From Acytostelium subglobosum LB1 (Eukaryota; Evosea; Eumycetozoa; Acytosteliales; Acytosteliaceae), in NCBI RefSeq assembly GCF_000787575.1, contig NW_012236508.1:298443-362442 (forward strand): a DNA stretch of 64,000 nucleotides, given 5' to 3'. Position numbers and translations under genes: made by a program. Below are positions 32,901 through 44,016 of this stretch, one piece after another. The notes under the pieces are model-generated. The model was not told where the DNA came from and made no database searches. It saw nothing but the letters and a program-made list of their open reading frames with translations. Within the stretch, counting starts at the first letter, position 1. Each line of letters opens with the position of its first letter.

Positions 32901-33318
32901 GATTGATTCATTATTGATTGTTCCAGGACCAACTGCAACAGTTGCGCCAAATTGTTGCATCGGTGAACTAAGTATCTGTGTAATAATATATTGATTATAA
33001 CTAGAGTATGGTCTATTTGATTGAGTCAGTATAGTGTCCATTCATGATGAATGAATGAATGAATGAATGAATGAATGTAACATACATTGATATATTTGAC
33101 TTCTTGAGGAAGGTTACGTAGGGCATACGTGAGTTGGGATTGGCACCAATTAGTGCATAGCCATTGTATAATGATGTAGATAATAGAGTATTCTCTGGTA
33201 ATGTTGTCTGAGCTAATGTTGTAACATATTGTTGTTGATGTTGTTGCAACAGTAATAACAAGAACATTGTGATCAACAATAAAGTCGTCATTGGTATATG
33301 TCTTGTTGTTGTAATCAT
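29980..33318 (-). CDS. FG-GAP / Cys-rich (ephrin-receptor-like) membrane protein
   Basis: Six exons predicted: 33318 to about 33087, about 32976-32594, about 32532-32271, about 32200-30958, about 30879-30489 and about 30412-29980. The N-terminus (MTTLLLITMFLLLLLQQ) is a signal peptide. The ectodomain has FG-GAP-like beta-propeller units (FGATVAVGPG...ESIIIGAIGSP..NAVYIF; FGSVLDLNNNLLVVSAPGSPTQQQAGAVYFYE), as in integrin alpha chains, then a Cys-rich module (CPTGQQWYSALEECAQCPTGQYKS...CFLCPGGYYSG). Hydrophobic spans follow (YPWFLVLLGFLLIMTVAVCLPW; FCTLYLLLMLGLMILFLIQF; VTGVMFAMLDIFWILDVFV), so at least three membrane passes separated by an extracellular or lumenal domain. Dictyostelids have several such proteins of unknown function; adhesion or signalling is a guess. 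The last exon ends 226 bp from the LTR element. Confidence 0.75.
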
Positions 33319-33962
33319 TGTTGATATTGTGGTTATTGTTATCTGTTATACATCAATATATCTATCTTTGATTGATTAACTGATTGAATGAATAAATATA
33401 ATATGTGCGATGATGAAGATGTTGATTATATTATAAACAATGTCATTGTTATTGTTGTTGTATGAATGAATGAAAGAATGAATGAATGAATGATGTTTAT
33501 CAGAGACAGAGATTCAGACCCGAATGTCAAGTGTATCTGTAGAATGTACAATTGATACATTGATTCACCCCCAAAGAAAGATCATTTGCCAAGTCCGATG
33601 GTGAGAGGTGAAGGGTTGCACGACACTTTGTTTGAATCCAAACCATATTGTTTGACTTGACTTTGTAACAATGGGTAGTGGGTTACAATGAACTATTGTA
33701 GTCTGTGAACATGTCCCCGAGTATGTTCCCTTTAATTAATTAAAATTATAAATAAATATTAATATTAATATATTTATTATATTACCTTAAAAAGATATTT
33801 ATTATTATTATTTATTAATGCAACTTAGTGATCGCTTTGAAAGAAAAACAAGAATCCAAACAAATACACACTTTCATTTTCATTTCTTCCACTTTCAAGA
33901 AAGAGAAAGAGAAGTGAAAGAGATAGGGATAACTCTATATTCATACATACTCATATATACTC
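33319..33962. other. divergent upstream region
   Basis: Very AT-rich, with GAATGAATGAAT runs near 33465-33495 and AATATTAATATTAATA near 33755. No gene. Confidence 0.5.
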
Positions 33963-36670
33963 ATGGACTTCCTTCAAAGATTGTTGGGTATAAATAATCG
34001 AGGTGAAGGACAAGGACAAGGACAAGGACAAGGACAACAGGAACAAATAGGAGGAGGAGGAGGACAACAGGGACAAAATGATCAACAACCAAAGGCCGCT
34101 ATAAAGAGATTGAAGAGACCTGTAGTGCACAGACATATTAATGATGTGTTGTTTGATAGAGAGTGGAAACATAAACAGAATCATTGGCCTCGTCAACATC
34201 AAGCTGTGACCTCATTAGCTTGGATACCTCCAAAGTCACACTTCCTCACCGATGTCAAAAAGAGAACAAAGACTGTTCTAAGTCAACTCATCGGTCTCTC
34301 ACTAGCGATACAGAGACTAGACTATGCATTGGTATGTATATATATCATATCGAGACCAGTGTCGACATTGATTGATTGACTGACCCCAATGAATGAATGA
34401 ATGAATAGATCAATGTAATACTTGGATCATTACATGAAGTTATAGATACGGACGAGAAGAAATGTATAGAGTTCGAGGAGCTACGAGGTGTAGACGTGTT
34501 ATATGACTTTGTTGGTAATATTAGTGTAGAGGACATTGCACTTAACAAGGAGGCATTCTCAAAGGCCATGCACATTCTATACAAGTTCTCTTATGACTCA
34601 CGAGATGTCTGCGAATGGTTATTCAACCGATCACACGCCATGCAGTTCCTCTTTGACACAATGAACATGTCTGATGATTGGTCAATCTTGGTATTCAATG
34701 TATGTACAGTACACATCATCGGTCGGTGATTGAATAAGACTAACATTCATTCAATCAATCAAGAATGTATTGACGATGATGCAACCATTCGACTTGAGGA
34801 AACTGAAGAATGTTAATGCATCAATTGAGAAGTTACCAAGTACAAAGTTATTCATGATGGTGAAGACCTTGTCACCAAGTACATTCTTGCCAGACTTTAA
34901 TGACATGTCACCAATCAGACAAGCCATCGAGATCAAGACAACCATCGATCCAATATATTATATCAATCATTGTAAGACATTATAATGATGCGACCACGTC
35001 CAGAGACTAGTTAGAGAACTAACACATCGCATGCATGACTTAGCCATCTTAATCAACATACCAAGTCTGATACCAAAGATATGCAAGATGTTGAAACTGT
35101 CGATCAAGCCAACGTTTGTACCTCCATCGTTGAGACTGAACTCGGATGATGATGATGATGAGGGCATGTCTGGTGAAGCCCAGCAGATCCAGTTCAATGA
35201 TGAACATATTCGCCAGGTATTCCAACAGATTGATATTAGAGTAGAGGCCACACAGATGACTATGACTTATTTGAACGACTTCTCCAAGGCGTCCTACCAG
35301 ACTGAGTTGTTGGTGTTCCTCTTCACACTGGCCAGCGGGCCACGCAAGCTAGACGTTCTCTCTCAAATGCAAAGATATGACATGGTCGACATACTCTTTG
35401 ATCTCTTCAAATCGATAGACTGGCAGAAGAAGGACTATGACGAGTAAGTGTGATGTCTTGCACCATACGACTGATTGATTGACTGACCTGACTATCACGC
35501 CACACTAAACAGGACACATGATCATGCCAATCCATTCTACATGCGAAAGATACAAGCATTCCGCATGATATTCCTATTTGTCGACTTGGAGCTCATTACC
35601 GCCACCAAGACATGTTACCTAATCTCAAAGTCAGAGTTGGAGTTTATCAACTGTATGTTGTAGCTCTCTTCAGATTGATCAAACCAACACCATCACTCAC
35701 TCATTCAATCAATCAATCAATCATATAGCATATGTACCAGGAAAGATCCCACCACCTCAATCAAGATATTGGATTCCATCAATCTATGAGATATACACCA
35801 AGACCTTGCCAATGAAGGAGAGGAACTTCTTGACTTATTGTATTCAATCAACACTGCGAATTCCAAATTGCAAGATAAGCGACTATTACGCCAGCTGTGG
35901 ACTGATACATTCATTGTTCAAAGAGGTCACAACAGGTCCTGCCGAGGGCTATCAAATGCACTTTGATCTAATGGGCGAGTTGGTCAAGAACAAGGCACCG
36001 TATCGCGTACTCAATCAACTGTGTCGAGAGAATGAGGCAGCCTTCAAGCGGCTCTACACCATCATGTTTGACAACATCATCGAAGCCAATGTATTCATTC
36101 GATCAATCATGCTTGCCAACGAACAAGTTGTCAAGACTGATGAAACACTCGATGTAAGTAACGGATGATCATCATTTGGAGTGGAGTGTCGGTAATTGGC
36201 TCACATACTAACTCAAGCATGCACGACAGTCTTTCAACAATGTGCTCGCACAGATATGTACAATCAACAACAAGCTACTAGTTATCGAGAAGGTCATCCT
36301 ATCAGTGTCACCTACTACTCTATGTGTCGAGAGTAAGTCATGTCCATCATGCTAGTCCTGGCTCATTCACTAACTCTGTCTCTATCTTTTAGATCTATGT
36401 TGTGTCAACTCAGTAATCATTACATTGATGCTGGCAAAGAAGGATGGCCAATTGGATGTATGCTTCGAGTCAATCAAGAGGATGAACAGTACGAACAATT
36501 CGATCATTGGCGAGCTGTTGGAGTTGTTTACAATGTGGAAGGAGTTCTATATGTGCAACACAAAGGATGTGTTCAGTCTGCAGTCCTCATCCAAGTTATG
36601 CTTCCACGACATTCGAGCGATGGTCAATGAAACGCAGGAACACCTGCAAGCTCTATGCGATCAGCAGTAG
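33963..36670 (+). CDS. TRPC4AP-like (DUF3689) protein
   Basis: About eight exons: 33963 to about 34332, 34410-34699, 34765 to about 34970, about 35010-35441, 35513-35652, 35730-36151, 36230-36330 and 36393-36670, roughly 770 residues, close to TRPC4AP (about 800). The N-terminus has a (GQ)n run, then a helical ARM-like body: KKCIEFEELRGVDVLYDFVGN, KAMHILYKFSYDSRDVCEWLF, KTLSPSTFLPDFNDMSPIRQ, ASGPRKLDVLSQMQRYDMVDILFDLF and RKIQAFRMIFLFVD. TRPC4AP serves as a substrate receptor for a cullin-4/DDB1 ubiquitin ligase in animals. Near 34970 the frame shifts by one base without a matching intron: YYINH is followed in another frame by VRHYNDATTSRLVRELTHR, suggesting an indel in the assembly. The family call rests on length and overall pattern. 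Confidence 0.6.
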
Positions 36671-36820
36671 AGAGCGTCCATCATCAATCAATCAGATTGG
36701 AATCAATCGTGTAGTGTCAATGTCATTGTTTTAGTTGTGTTGCTGCAGCAACAACATTGAGAGTATGTACAAGTAAGTGTGATGCTGCTGATGAAGACCA
36801 CTGGACTATCGCGGTCTTGA

Positions 36821-38274
36821 CTAGATCTCAACGTCTTTGCGTCTCTTTGTTCCAGAATCATAGAGTGGTGCCATTTCCTTGATTATCTCAAGTAGTAATC
36901 CAGGTGAGGTGGAAAGATCCTGGTGTATGAGTGATTGAGGATGTAAGTACATCTCATCATCCATCTTGGTCATTGCCATTGTCATTGGCATGATCGTTCA
37001 TACATACCCTTTCAAACTCCTTTGTTCCAGCAATACGTTTGATTGATGATAGTATAAAGTTGAGTGCGTGCTTCTTGAGTTGCTTGCAGTTGTAAACATC
37101 TGAATGAGAGAATAGCAGTGGAGCATTGGCAATGTTGATCTCTCCAATCAGTTTCTGTTCACATAGTCCTGTTTGTTGTTGGAGTGATCGATCGATGATT
37201 AGTATCCATCCATGGTGGATGTATCATGTTGTCTAGGTCTCATTCATACCCTTTAGCGACTCTAATAGATATTCATCGGCTATGATGATGAGCTTAAGGA
37301 TCATTTCCATGTCCTCTTCATTCATGGCGTCAGTATATATGTACTCAATCATCTTCCTAAAGACTGCAGGGCTATGCTCCTCTACCTTGAGCTCGCTCTC
37401 CTGGCTCTCCTTCATCGATCCCTGGAACATTGCTTTGAATCTTTGACATCTAGATGATAGTACATCTATAGAAGTTGATTGATTGGTAAGTGATTTGACA
37501 TGAGTGACTGGGATCGTCAGGTAATAGCATACTCTTGTGTGATGGAAGTATTGAACCATCACTTAGAACAAATGATATATCACTGAAGCTTGGATTGTCA
37601 AAGAGCGAACCTATCTCGCAAACGAATGCGGAAGTGGCTGCCTTTACATTGGAGGATTGTGAGCGTGCTTTGGGAGGAACACGTCTAACCACGATAATGT
37701 CACCGTTCAACAGGCCAACATCGCCTGGACACTGGTCTGGCAACAGCTTCTCCTGGAAGAAGAACAACAACTCATTCTCATCGATGCAGAACCTATTAGA
37801 GACATGAACAAACAGTCTCTTGAACAGTGTATGCTTCCCTGTCGTATCGTAAACGTGTAAGTAACAACGATCATTGACTAGCTAGCTCCGTCGGACATGT
37901 CTCTTACTCATGAGGAATGGTGGCAGACATCCATAGGTCTTAATACCAATAGGATATATTGTAATTGTGACATCTTCGGTGGACCCTGATCCTGTTGTTG
38001 ATGAAGATGAAGTGGATGATGTAGAGTTGGCCGAGGTATTTGTTGGCGTACCAAGATTCATTTGTGAACTGGCAGCAATCAAAGCATTCAACTGAGCAGT
38101 TGTAATATTATGTGCATTATTTGATGATGATGTAAGACTTGAAGCAGTTGGCGGTGACAAGTTATTTGTACTATGTTGTTGTTGTTGACTTATTCCACCT
38201 GAAGTGTTGATTAATGCACTACCAATACCATTTGTTGGTGTTGTAGATAAGTTATCATTCAACAAAGACTCCAT
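36821..38274 (-). CDS. BTB/POZ protein with ubiquitin-like domain
   Basis: Five exons or so: 38274 to about 37907, about 37886 to 37532 (with an internal short step), about 37450-37241, about 37166-37012 and about 36920-36821. The first ~110 residues are Ser/Thr/Asn-rich. A ubiquitin-like segment follows (YLHVYDTTGKHTLFKRLFVHV...LLPDQCPGDVGLLNGDIIVVRR). The BTB domain is clear: FDNPSFSDISFVLSDGSILPSHKS, then SSRCQRFKAMFQGSMKESQESELKVEEHSPAVFRKMIEYIYT, and the helical LLIIADEYLLESLK / LCEQKLIGEI / NALLFSHSDVYNCKQLKKHALNFI part. BTB proteins usually dimerise and often bring substrates to cullin-3. It is convergent with the TRPC4AP-like gene, 150 bp between stops. Confidence 0.78.
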
Positions 38275-38618
38275 TTGATTTGATTTGATTGTTGTTATGT
38301 TAAGTTGTTATAACAATGTATGTATGTATGTATGTGTAATTGTTTGTATCTCACTATTAGTGAGAAGAGATAATAATGACAAACAAGTGAAGGAGGGAAC
38401 TTAGAAAAGAGAGGGGTGAGAATTGCGACTCTTTTGCCTTGTTTGGACGAAGAATCAAAATTGTGTGTTTCGTGTGAATGACTAACGAAAGTGTTGAACC
38501 CATCGAGTACATTCAATCAACATCTCTATCACTATTATCACTATATCTATACACAACAGATACAACAACAAATTGATGAGTGATAGATATAATACAATTA
38601 TAATATAATAATATAACA
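38275..38618. other. divergent upstream region BTB / Rsm22
   Basis: AT-rich with TGTATGTATGTATG near 38315-38335. No gene is seen. Confidence 0.5.
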
Positions 38619-41600
38619 ATGTTCTTAACAAGAAATGCAAAGCAATATATAAATAATAGTCAACAATATGCACAAAGATACTTCATTGTACCACAACAAC
38701 AACAACAGTTAACTGGTTTGCTATTACAGCAACAGATATACTCTTACTCTACATCAACTACAAGTACTACAACAACAACTGATAAACCAAAGATCACGAG
38801 ATCTTCAAGAGGTGTTGGTGTAAAGTCATCGGGAGCAATTCCAAAGCGTAGAGTTTCATTGTCCTCTGCCAAGGCTTTGATGGAGAAGAGACAACAAGCT
38901 CAACAACAACAACAACAACAAGATCAACAACAAGGACAAGATGACTCAACACCAAAGTTATTAAAGACCCCGACTACTTCTTCCTCTTCTGTCGCCAAGA
39001 GGAAGGAGACACCAAAGCAACAGATGGACAGACTTGAAAAAGAGATTGAGAAGCAATTGATATCAAGAAAGAACCTTTTAAAAGACTCAAATACATTACG
39101 TACTCAGACTCCTGGTGAAGCTGAGGATGAGACAGAGGTGCCAATTGGACTGGAGGACAAGGAGTCCATCGACAAGGAATACCGCCGTCAGTTCTGGGCC
39201 GCCCAGATGACAATGCGCGAGTCACTAAAAAAGGATGGCGGTCGTTATCTATTCGATCAATCCGCCTACAAGGACACGGAGAAGGGCTACAACATGTTGG
39301 CCAAGAAGCTGATGGATGCCAAGAGCAGAGAGCGTGCACAGTTACTCGAGGCCAAGAAAGAGAAACACATGCAGATCATGATGTCGCGACAACAGCAACA
39401 GCAAGGCAAGTGGGCGAACTTGCCATCGATCGACGAATATGACATGGAAGAGGAGGATGAAGAAGATCTGGAAGACTACAACGACGGCCTGCCTGACCTC
39501 ACCAGACTAGAGGTCGAGACTGATGTGGCCCCAAGTGTTGAGGCCATTGAGGGCATCATCCAGATGGAGAAGGAGAAGCTGCTGGCAGAGGCCAAGGAGA
39601 ACGTGGACGAGGATGACTTTGACCTACAACGCAAGCTCAAGAGGATCGAGTTCATGTCAAAGAAGAAGGAGCTGCAGGAGAAACAGAGGATAGAGAGGAT
39701 GGCCCGACTGGGTATCGTAGAAGAGGATATGGTGGAGATCGATCCGCAGCACTTTAAGCGATTCCAGGATGGCGAGATCACTGAAGAGGAGATGACAGCA
39801 CTATCGCGCAAGTTTGTCCAGGATGAGGAGGACGTGGAGGAGCAGGAGGGTGGCGACTATGAAGAGGGCCCTGACTATGACTACCTCAAGCATTGGAAGA
39901 TTGGCTCGATCGAGGTGCCCAAGCTGCTCAAGCGTAAGATATCTCAAGCACTCAAGGGCTTCCCAACGGCCGAGCTCAGACAAATCTCGGCCGAGCTGTC
40001 GGACAGTCTGCGAACAAGGACCCGCTCAGACAAGAAGCTGCAAGACAAGACAATGCCCTACAAGGTGGCACCAGAGGAGAAGCCCGTCATCAGTTATGGC
40101 AAGGGTGAGGCTCTGGCCTACATCGCCCATCGAATGCCTGGTGTGTACGCCTGTACTCATCGTGTGTTCTCAGAGATTGCCACTCGCCTGCCCAACTTCA
40201 AGCCGACCACATTGCTCGACTATGGCTCTGGTCCAGGCACCGTTATCTGGTCAGCGCGACAGGTTTGGGGCGAATCACTAAAGAGTATCAGGGCAGTTGA
40301 GCCATCAACATTCATGAGCGACATATCCAAGAAGATGTTGGAGGGCAACACGAACGAAATCAAGTGGTCTCAGTTCTTGATGCAGCCACCACACCTCAGC
40401 GAATCAATGCAGAGCGATCTTGTTGTAGCCTCATATGTGCTCAGCGAGCTGCCAGACCAGGAGACTCGTGAGAAGGTCATCAATGACCTTTGGCGCAACG
40501 TTAAGCCAACTGGAATGCTGGTGTTGGTGGAGCCAGGCACACCTATTGGTTTCAGTCTGATCAGAGCGATGCGACAGATGCTACTCGACCTCCCAGCTGA
40601 TCAGGTGACGCCACAAAAGTCTTATCGCGCACAAGTCGTTGCGCCATGCCCACACTCTGGCAGATGTCCAATGGGCTTCAACTCATGGTGCCACTTCTCC
40701 CAGCGTGTTGCTCGTCCAGTGTTCCAGAAGCTGGCCAAGGGACCCAAGTCAACGGTGCCATTCGAGGACGAGAAGTACTCCTATATCGTGATGTCCAAGT
40801 TGATCGACTCGACCATCCCCAATCAAATGACCAAACAGGTAGAGATGTATGGCGAGGAGGAACTCAAGCCAAACAAACTATGGTCGCGTCTCAATGAAGC
40901 GCCATTCAAGAGAAAGGGACACGTCACAATGGATGTGTGCACTCCCGCTGGAGACCTGAAGAGAGTTACAATTGCCAAGTATGTATCGGGCTCTCACGCG
41001 CAAAAGACGACAGCATCGTGCAATGTTACTTACACATTACACTTAGGTCACATGGAAAACAATTGTACAAAGAGGCCAGAAGAACATTCTGGAGTGATGG
41101 ATTGATCATTGATGAATCAGCAGTGGATTGGATACCATCCAGGAATCAGATTATAGAGTCGGCAGCAGAGATTGAGTTTGAAAAGTACGCCAACATTGAA
41201 AAGATGAGGAGACTCAACTCGCCAACGTTCAAGAAGAGCCAGACACAGGGTGAGCTGCAGAAGGTCATCGAGCACATGGAGACGACACCAAGAGACAAGA
41301 AGAGGAAGCAGGTCGAGAAGACACGCGAGGAGGACAAGGCCAAGATGAAGAAACAGGAGTGGGTCGAGGATCTAGCCCAGGACGACAGGAAGATGCTTGA
41401 GAAGCTGGTGCGCGAGGGCAAGTTCTCGATGGGCCAGGGACTGTTTGGCGAGAAACAGCGTCCACATCAGGACTACATGGACATGGGCAACGATGACGAC
41501 ATTGGATTCGAGGATCAGCGCGAGAGGCTGAAGAAGAAGGCCATCGAGGAGACGAAGGAGGAGCTACCAATGCGTCACAGCTCCAAGTCGATGAAGGCCA

Positions 41601-41941
41601 TCAAACAGCGAATGGAAGAGGATATCGAGATGTTTGCCTCGCAGAACGTATCAGACGAGATTGTGGAGCAGAGCAAGCAGCAGAAGCAGAAGCAACAAGA
41701 GATTAATGCAAAGAAGTACATCAAGAAGGGCACTTTGGAGGCATTCCTGCAGGAAGAGACGACAGGCGAGGGCGCCGACCTCAGTACCAAGAAGTTGGAG
41801 ACCGAGATTGAGCGAAGACGACGAGCACAACAGGCCAAGATGTCACAGTTAGTCGAGAACGTCAGGGGCATGGGTATCAATACCAAAGACAACAGAGGCA
41901 AGCGACAGAACGAACCACCCAAAGACATCAAACAGGATTAG
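38619..41941 (+). CDS. Rsm22/METTL17-family mitoribosome assembly factor with long extensions
   Basis: Two exons, 38619-40978 and 41047-41941; the 68-bp intron has GTATGT and TTAG borders and joins TIAK to SHGKQLYKEARRTFW. About 1084 residues. The N-terminus (MFLTRNAKQYINNSQQYAQRYF) is basic and Asn/Gln-rich, fitting mitochondrial import. Residues about 450-800 are the Rsm22 methyltransferase-like domain: YGKGEALAYIAHRMPGVYAC, TLLDYGSGPGTVIW (AdoMet-loop like), VLSELPDQETRE and the cysteine cluster CPHSGRCPMGFNSWCHFSQR, which in METTL17 holds a 4Fe-4S centre. Family members act in maturation of the mitochondrial small ribosomal subunit. About 400 acidic, helical residues precede the domain and about 250 coiled-coil residues follow it; these make the protein far larger than yeast Rsm22 (about 630) or human METTL17 (about 450). 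Confidence 0.9.
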
Positions 41942-42215
41942 GACAAGAATCATTAAACACTGTACCCTATATCTTATAATATTCTTTATTATTATAAATC
42001 TGTTGAATTTGGTGTCCAGATTGGTAGTGCCGAACAAGTACTTCTATATTAATGCCTAATAAAGTCATTAGGTAAAAATATTTATATTTATTTGAGACAC
42101 TAATATTATCTAATGGTCCAAATATAGTCAATTCAAAATAATAATCATATTTAAGTCATAATAATAATATTGAGTAATAATAATAAACATTTTTATTAGA
42201 ATAAAAATAAATAAA

Positions 42216-43913
42216 ATGAAAGGTGAAAGTAAATTAGCAATGATAATTATTAACGATGATGACACACCAACTCCAACAACAACATCTAAGTGTAATATAC
42301 ACTTGAAGAATATTGAGTTTATTTGTTTTGATTGTAATCAATTGTTATGTCCTATATGTTTGGCTCAGAGTCATAATGGACACAAGTTAGATCATATTGA
42401 TGTTATTAGACAGAGTATGTCTGAGAAGAATCTACAAACTTTATGGTGTACACCTAGATTGAACCATCTTTGGAAGACCCTTCAACAATGTTCAGAATTA
42501 TATCAATCACTTCAGGATACACAATCAATGATCATCAGCCAATATGAACTTTTAGTTAAAGTGGCAATGTATGGAGAGAAAACAAAGAAGATTTCGTTAC
42601 TATTACATAAACATCAAATTCAATTTACCATTAATAATATAGTCAAAGAACTTGGTTGTCTATATTCTACTATTAATATGATCAATCCAAACTCAAACTC
42701 TATTTCTGGAAATAATATTAATAATAATGATAATGATAATAATAATAATAATGATAATGATATTTATATTTCCAATATTATTCAAACAATATCAAAAAGC
42801 AATACAATAGAACAATTTATGGATTATATACAATTTGAACAACAAGGAACAAGAAATAGAGACATAATGAAACTTAGTGATGATGAATTATTATCAGTGA
42901 TTAGTGATCACTTGAATCATATTACCAAGTATAGCTACAATGATTCATCATATAAAAAAGTGGTTATGGATATTGCCAAGTTAAATGGAATCAAAAAGCA
43001 GATTGATAGATGTATTGCATTGTTGACACCTGTACACACTCAATCACCTATGTTCAAACCAATTCCCATACATGGATTGAATAATCACATTTTGGTTGTG
43101 GACGAGAAAGATGGATATTTCTACTCAATGGATTCAAACAAATGGTTGGCAGCACCAACAAAGAATATAATTGACTTGGATCAAAGTTTCCAAATGGTTT
43201 ATGCTCGTGGAAATATTTATGTGTTTGGAGGTAGTACTGAGGATAGGCCAACTCTCTACCAAAGGTATTCATTGGAAGATAAACAAAAGTATGAAGGAAA
43301 GATTGTTGGAATTGAGAGTTGCAATTATGTTGGAATATGTTATGATGGTGATAAATATATCTATTTGGTGGGAGGTGTTCGAGTACCTCCCCATAGAGAA
43401 TCAAACAGAGTAGACAGATTCAACATTGAAACTCAACAGTTTGAGCATGTTGGACGTCTCTCTCAAACCTCAGTTCTTGGTCGAATCCATTATCATCAGA
43501 ACCAGCTATTCATTTTCCAAACCGGAAATGAGGAGAATGTCTACCAAAGAATGATATTATCATTTAATGTTCAAACTGGAGAATCAGAGGATATCACTAT
43601 GGACTTTGACTTAACCTATGATGAAAAAACTTGCTATGATCAAGACGACAATATATATATTCTAACAAATGATCATTTTAGAAGGTACTCAATCTCTACC
43701 AAACAATCAATCAACTTAACAAAATGTCCAAACTATCAAATTTATGGAGAAATACACTATGTACCTTTAGTTGGTATTATATACTTTGGACAAAATTCAA
43801 GCAATGGTATTAGTTGCTACAACATTCAAACTGACACTTGGTCCAAACTCATTGATAGAAACCCTATGTTGGTCAAGAAACACTATATTGTTTCCTGTTT
43901 GATCAAAGATTGA
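42216..43913 (+). CDS. B-box zinc finger / kelch-like propeller protein
   Basis: Single exon, 565 residues, with lower GC than its neighbours. Residues about 25-65 form a B-box (CNIHLKNIEFICFDCNQLLCPICLAQSHNGHKLDHID), followed by a helical stretch and an Asn/Asp-rich homopolymer near residue 170. From about residue 270 a series of blades with 'YARGNIYVFGGS', 'YDGDKYIYLVGGVR' and 'NIETQQFEHVGRL' motifs resembles kelch repeats. This domain pairing is common in dictyostelids and its function is unknown; the B-box may mediate assembly and the propeller binding. The AT-rich codon use suggests younger or less constrained history than genes nearby. Confidence 0.83.
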   Translation: MKGESKLAMIIINDDDTPTPTTTSKCNIHLKNIEFICFDCNQLLCPICLAQSHNGHKLDHIDVIRQSMSEKNLQTLWCTPRLNHLWKTLQQCSELYQSLQDTQSMIISQYELLVKVAMYGEKTKKISLLLHKHQIQFTINNIVKELGCLYSTINMINPNSNSISGNNINNNDNDNNNNNDNDIYISNIIQTISKSNTIEQFMDYIQFEQQGTRNRDIMKLSDDELLSVISDHLNHITKYSYNDSSYKKVVMDIAKLNGIKKQIDRCIALLTPVHTQSPMFKPIPIHGLNNHILVVDEKDGYFYSMDSNKWLAAPTKNIIDLDQSFQMVYARGNIYVFGGSTEDRPTLYQRYSLEDKQKYEGKIVGIESCNYVGICYDGDKYIYLVGGVRVPPHRESNRVDRFNIETQQFEHVGRLSQTSVLGRIHYHQNQLFIFQTGNEENVYQRMILSFNVQTGESEDITMDFDLTYDEKTCYDQDDNIYILTNDHFRRYSISTKQSINLTKCPNYQIYGEIHYVPLVGIIYFGQNSSNGISCYNIQTDTWSKLIDRNPMLVKKHYIVSCLIKD

Positions 43914-43953
43914 TCCAATAAATAATACTTAGTTGTTATCCTTTTCTCGACGC

Positions 43954-43991
43954 CAACCCTAACCCTAACCCTCGCCCTCGCCCTAACCCTC
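43954..43991. repeat. interstitial telomere-like (CCCTAA/CCCTCG) run
   Basis: Seven C3-containing hexamer-like units (CCCTAA and CCCTCG) in about 38 bp, in the 103-bp gap between two convergent genes. The complementary strand has seven G-tracts and could fold as a G-quadruplex. Confidence 0.85.
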
Positions 43992-44016
43992 ACTTATAAT
44001 ATAGATACATACATGT

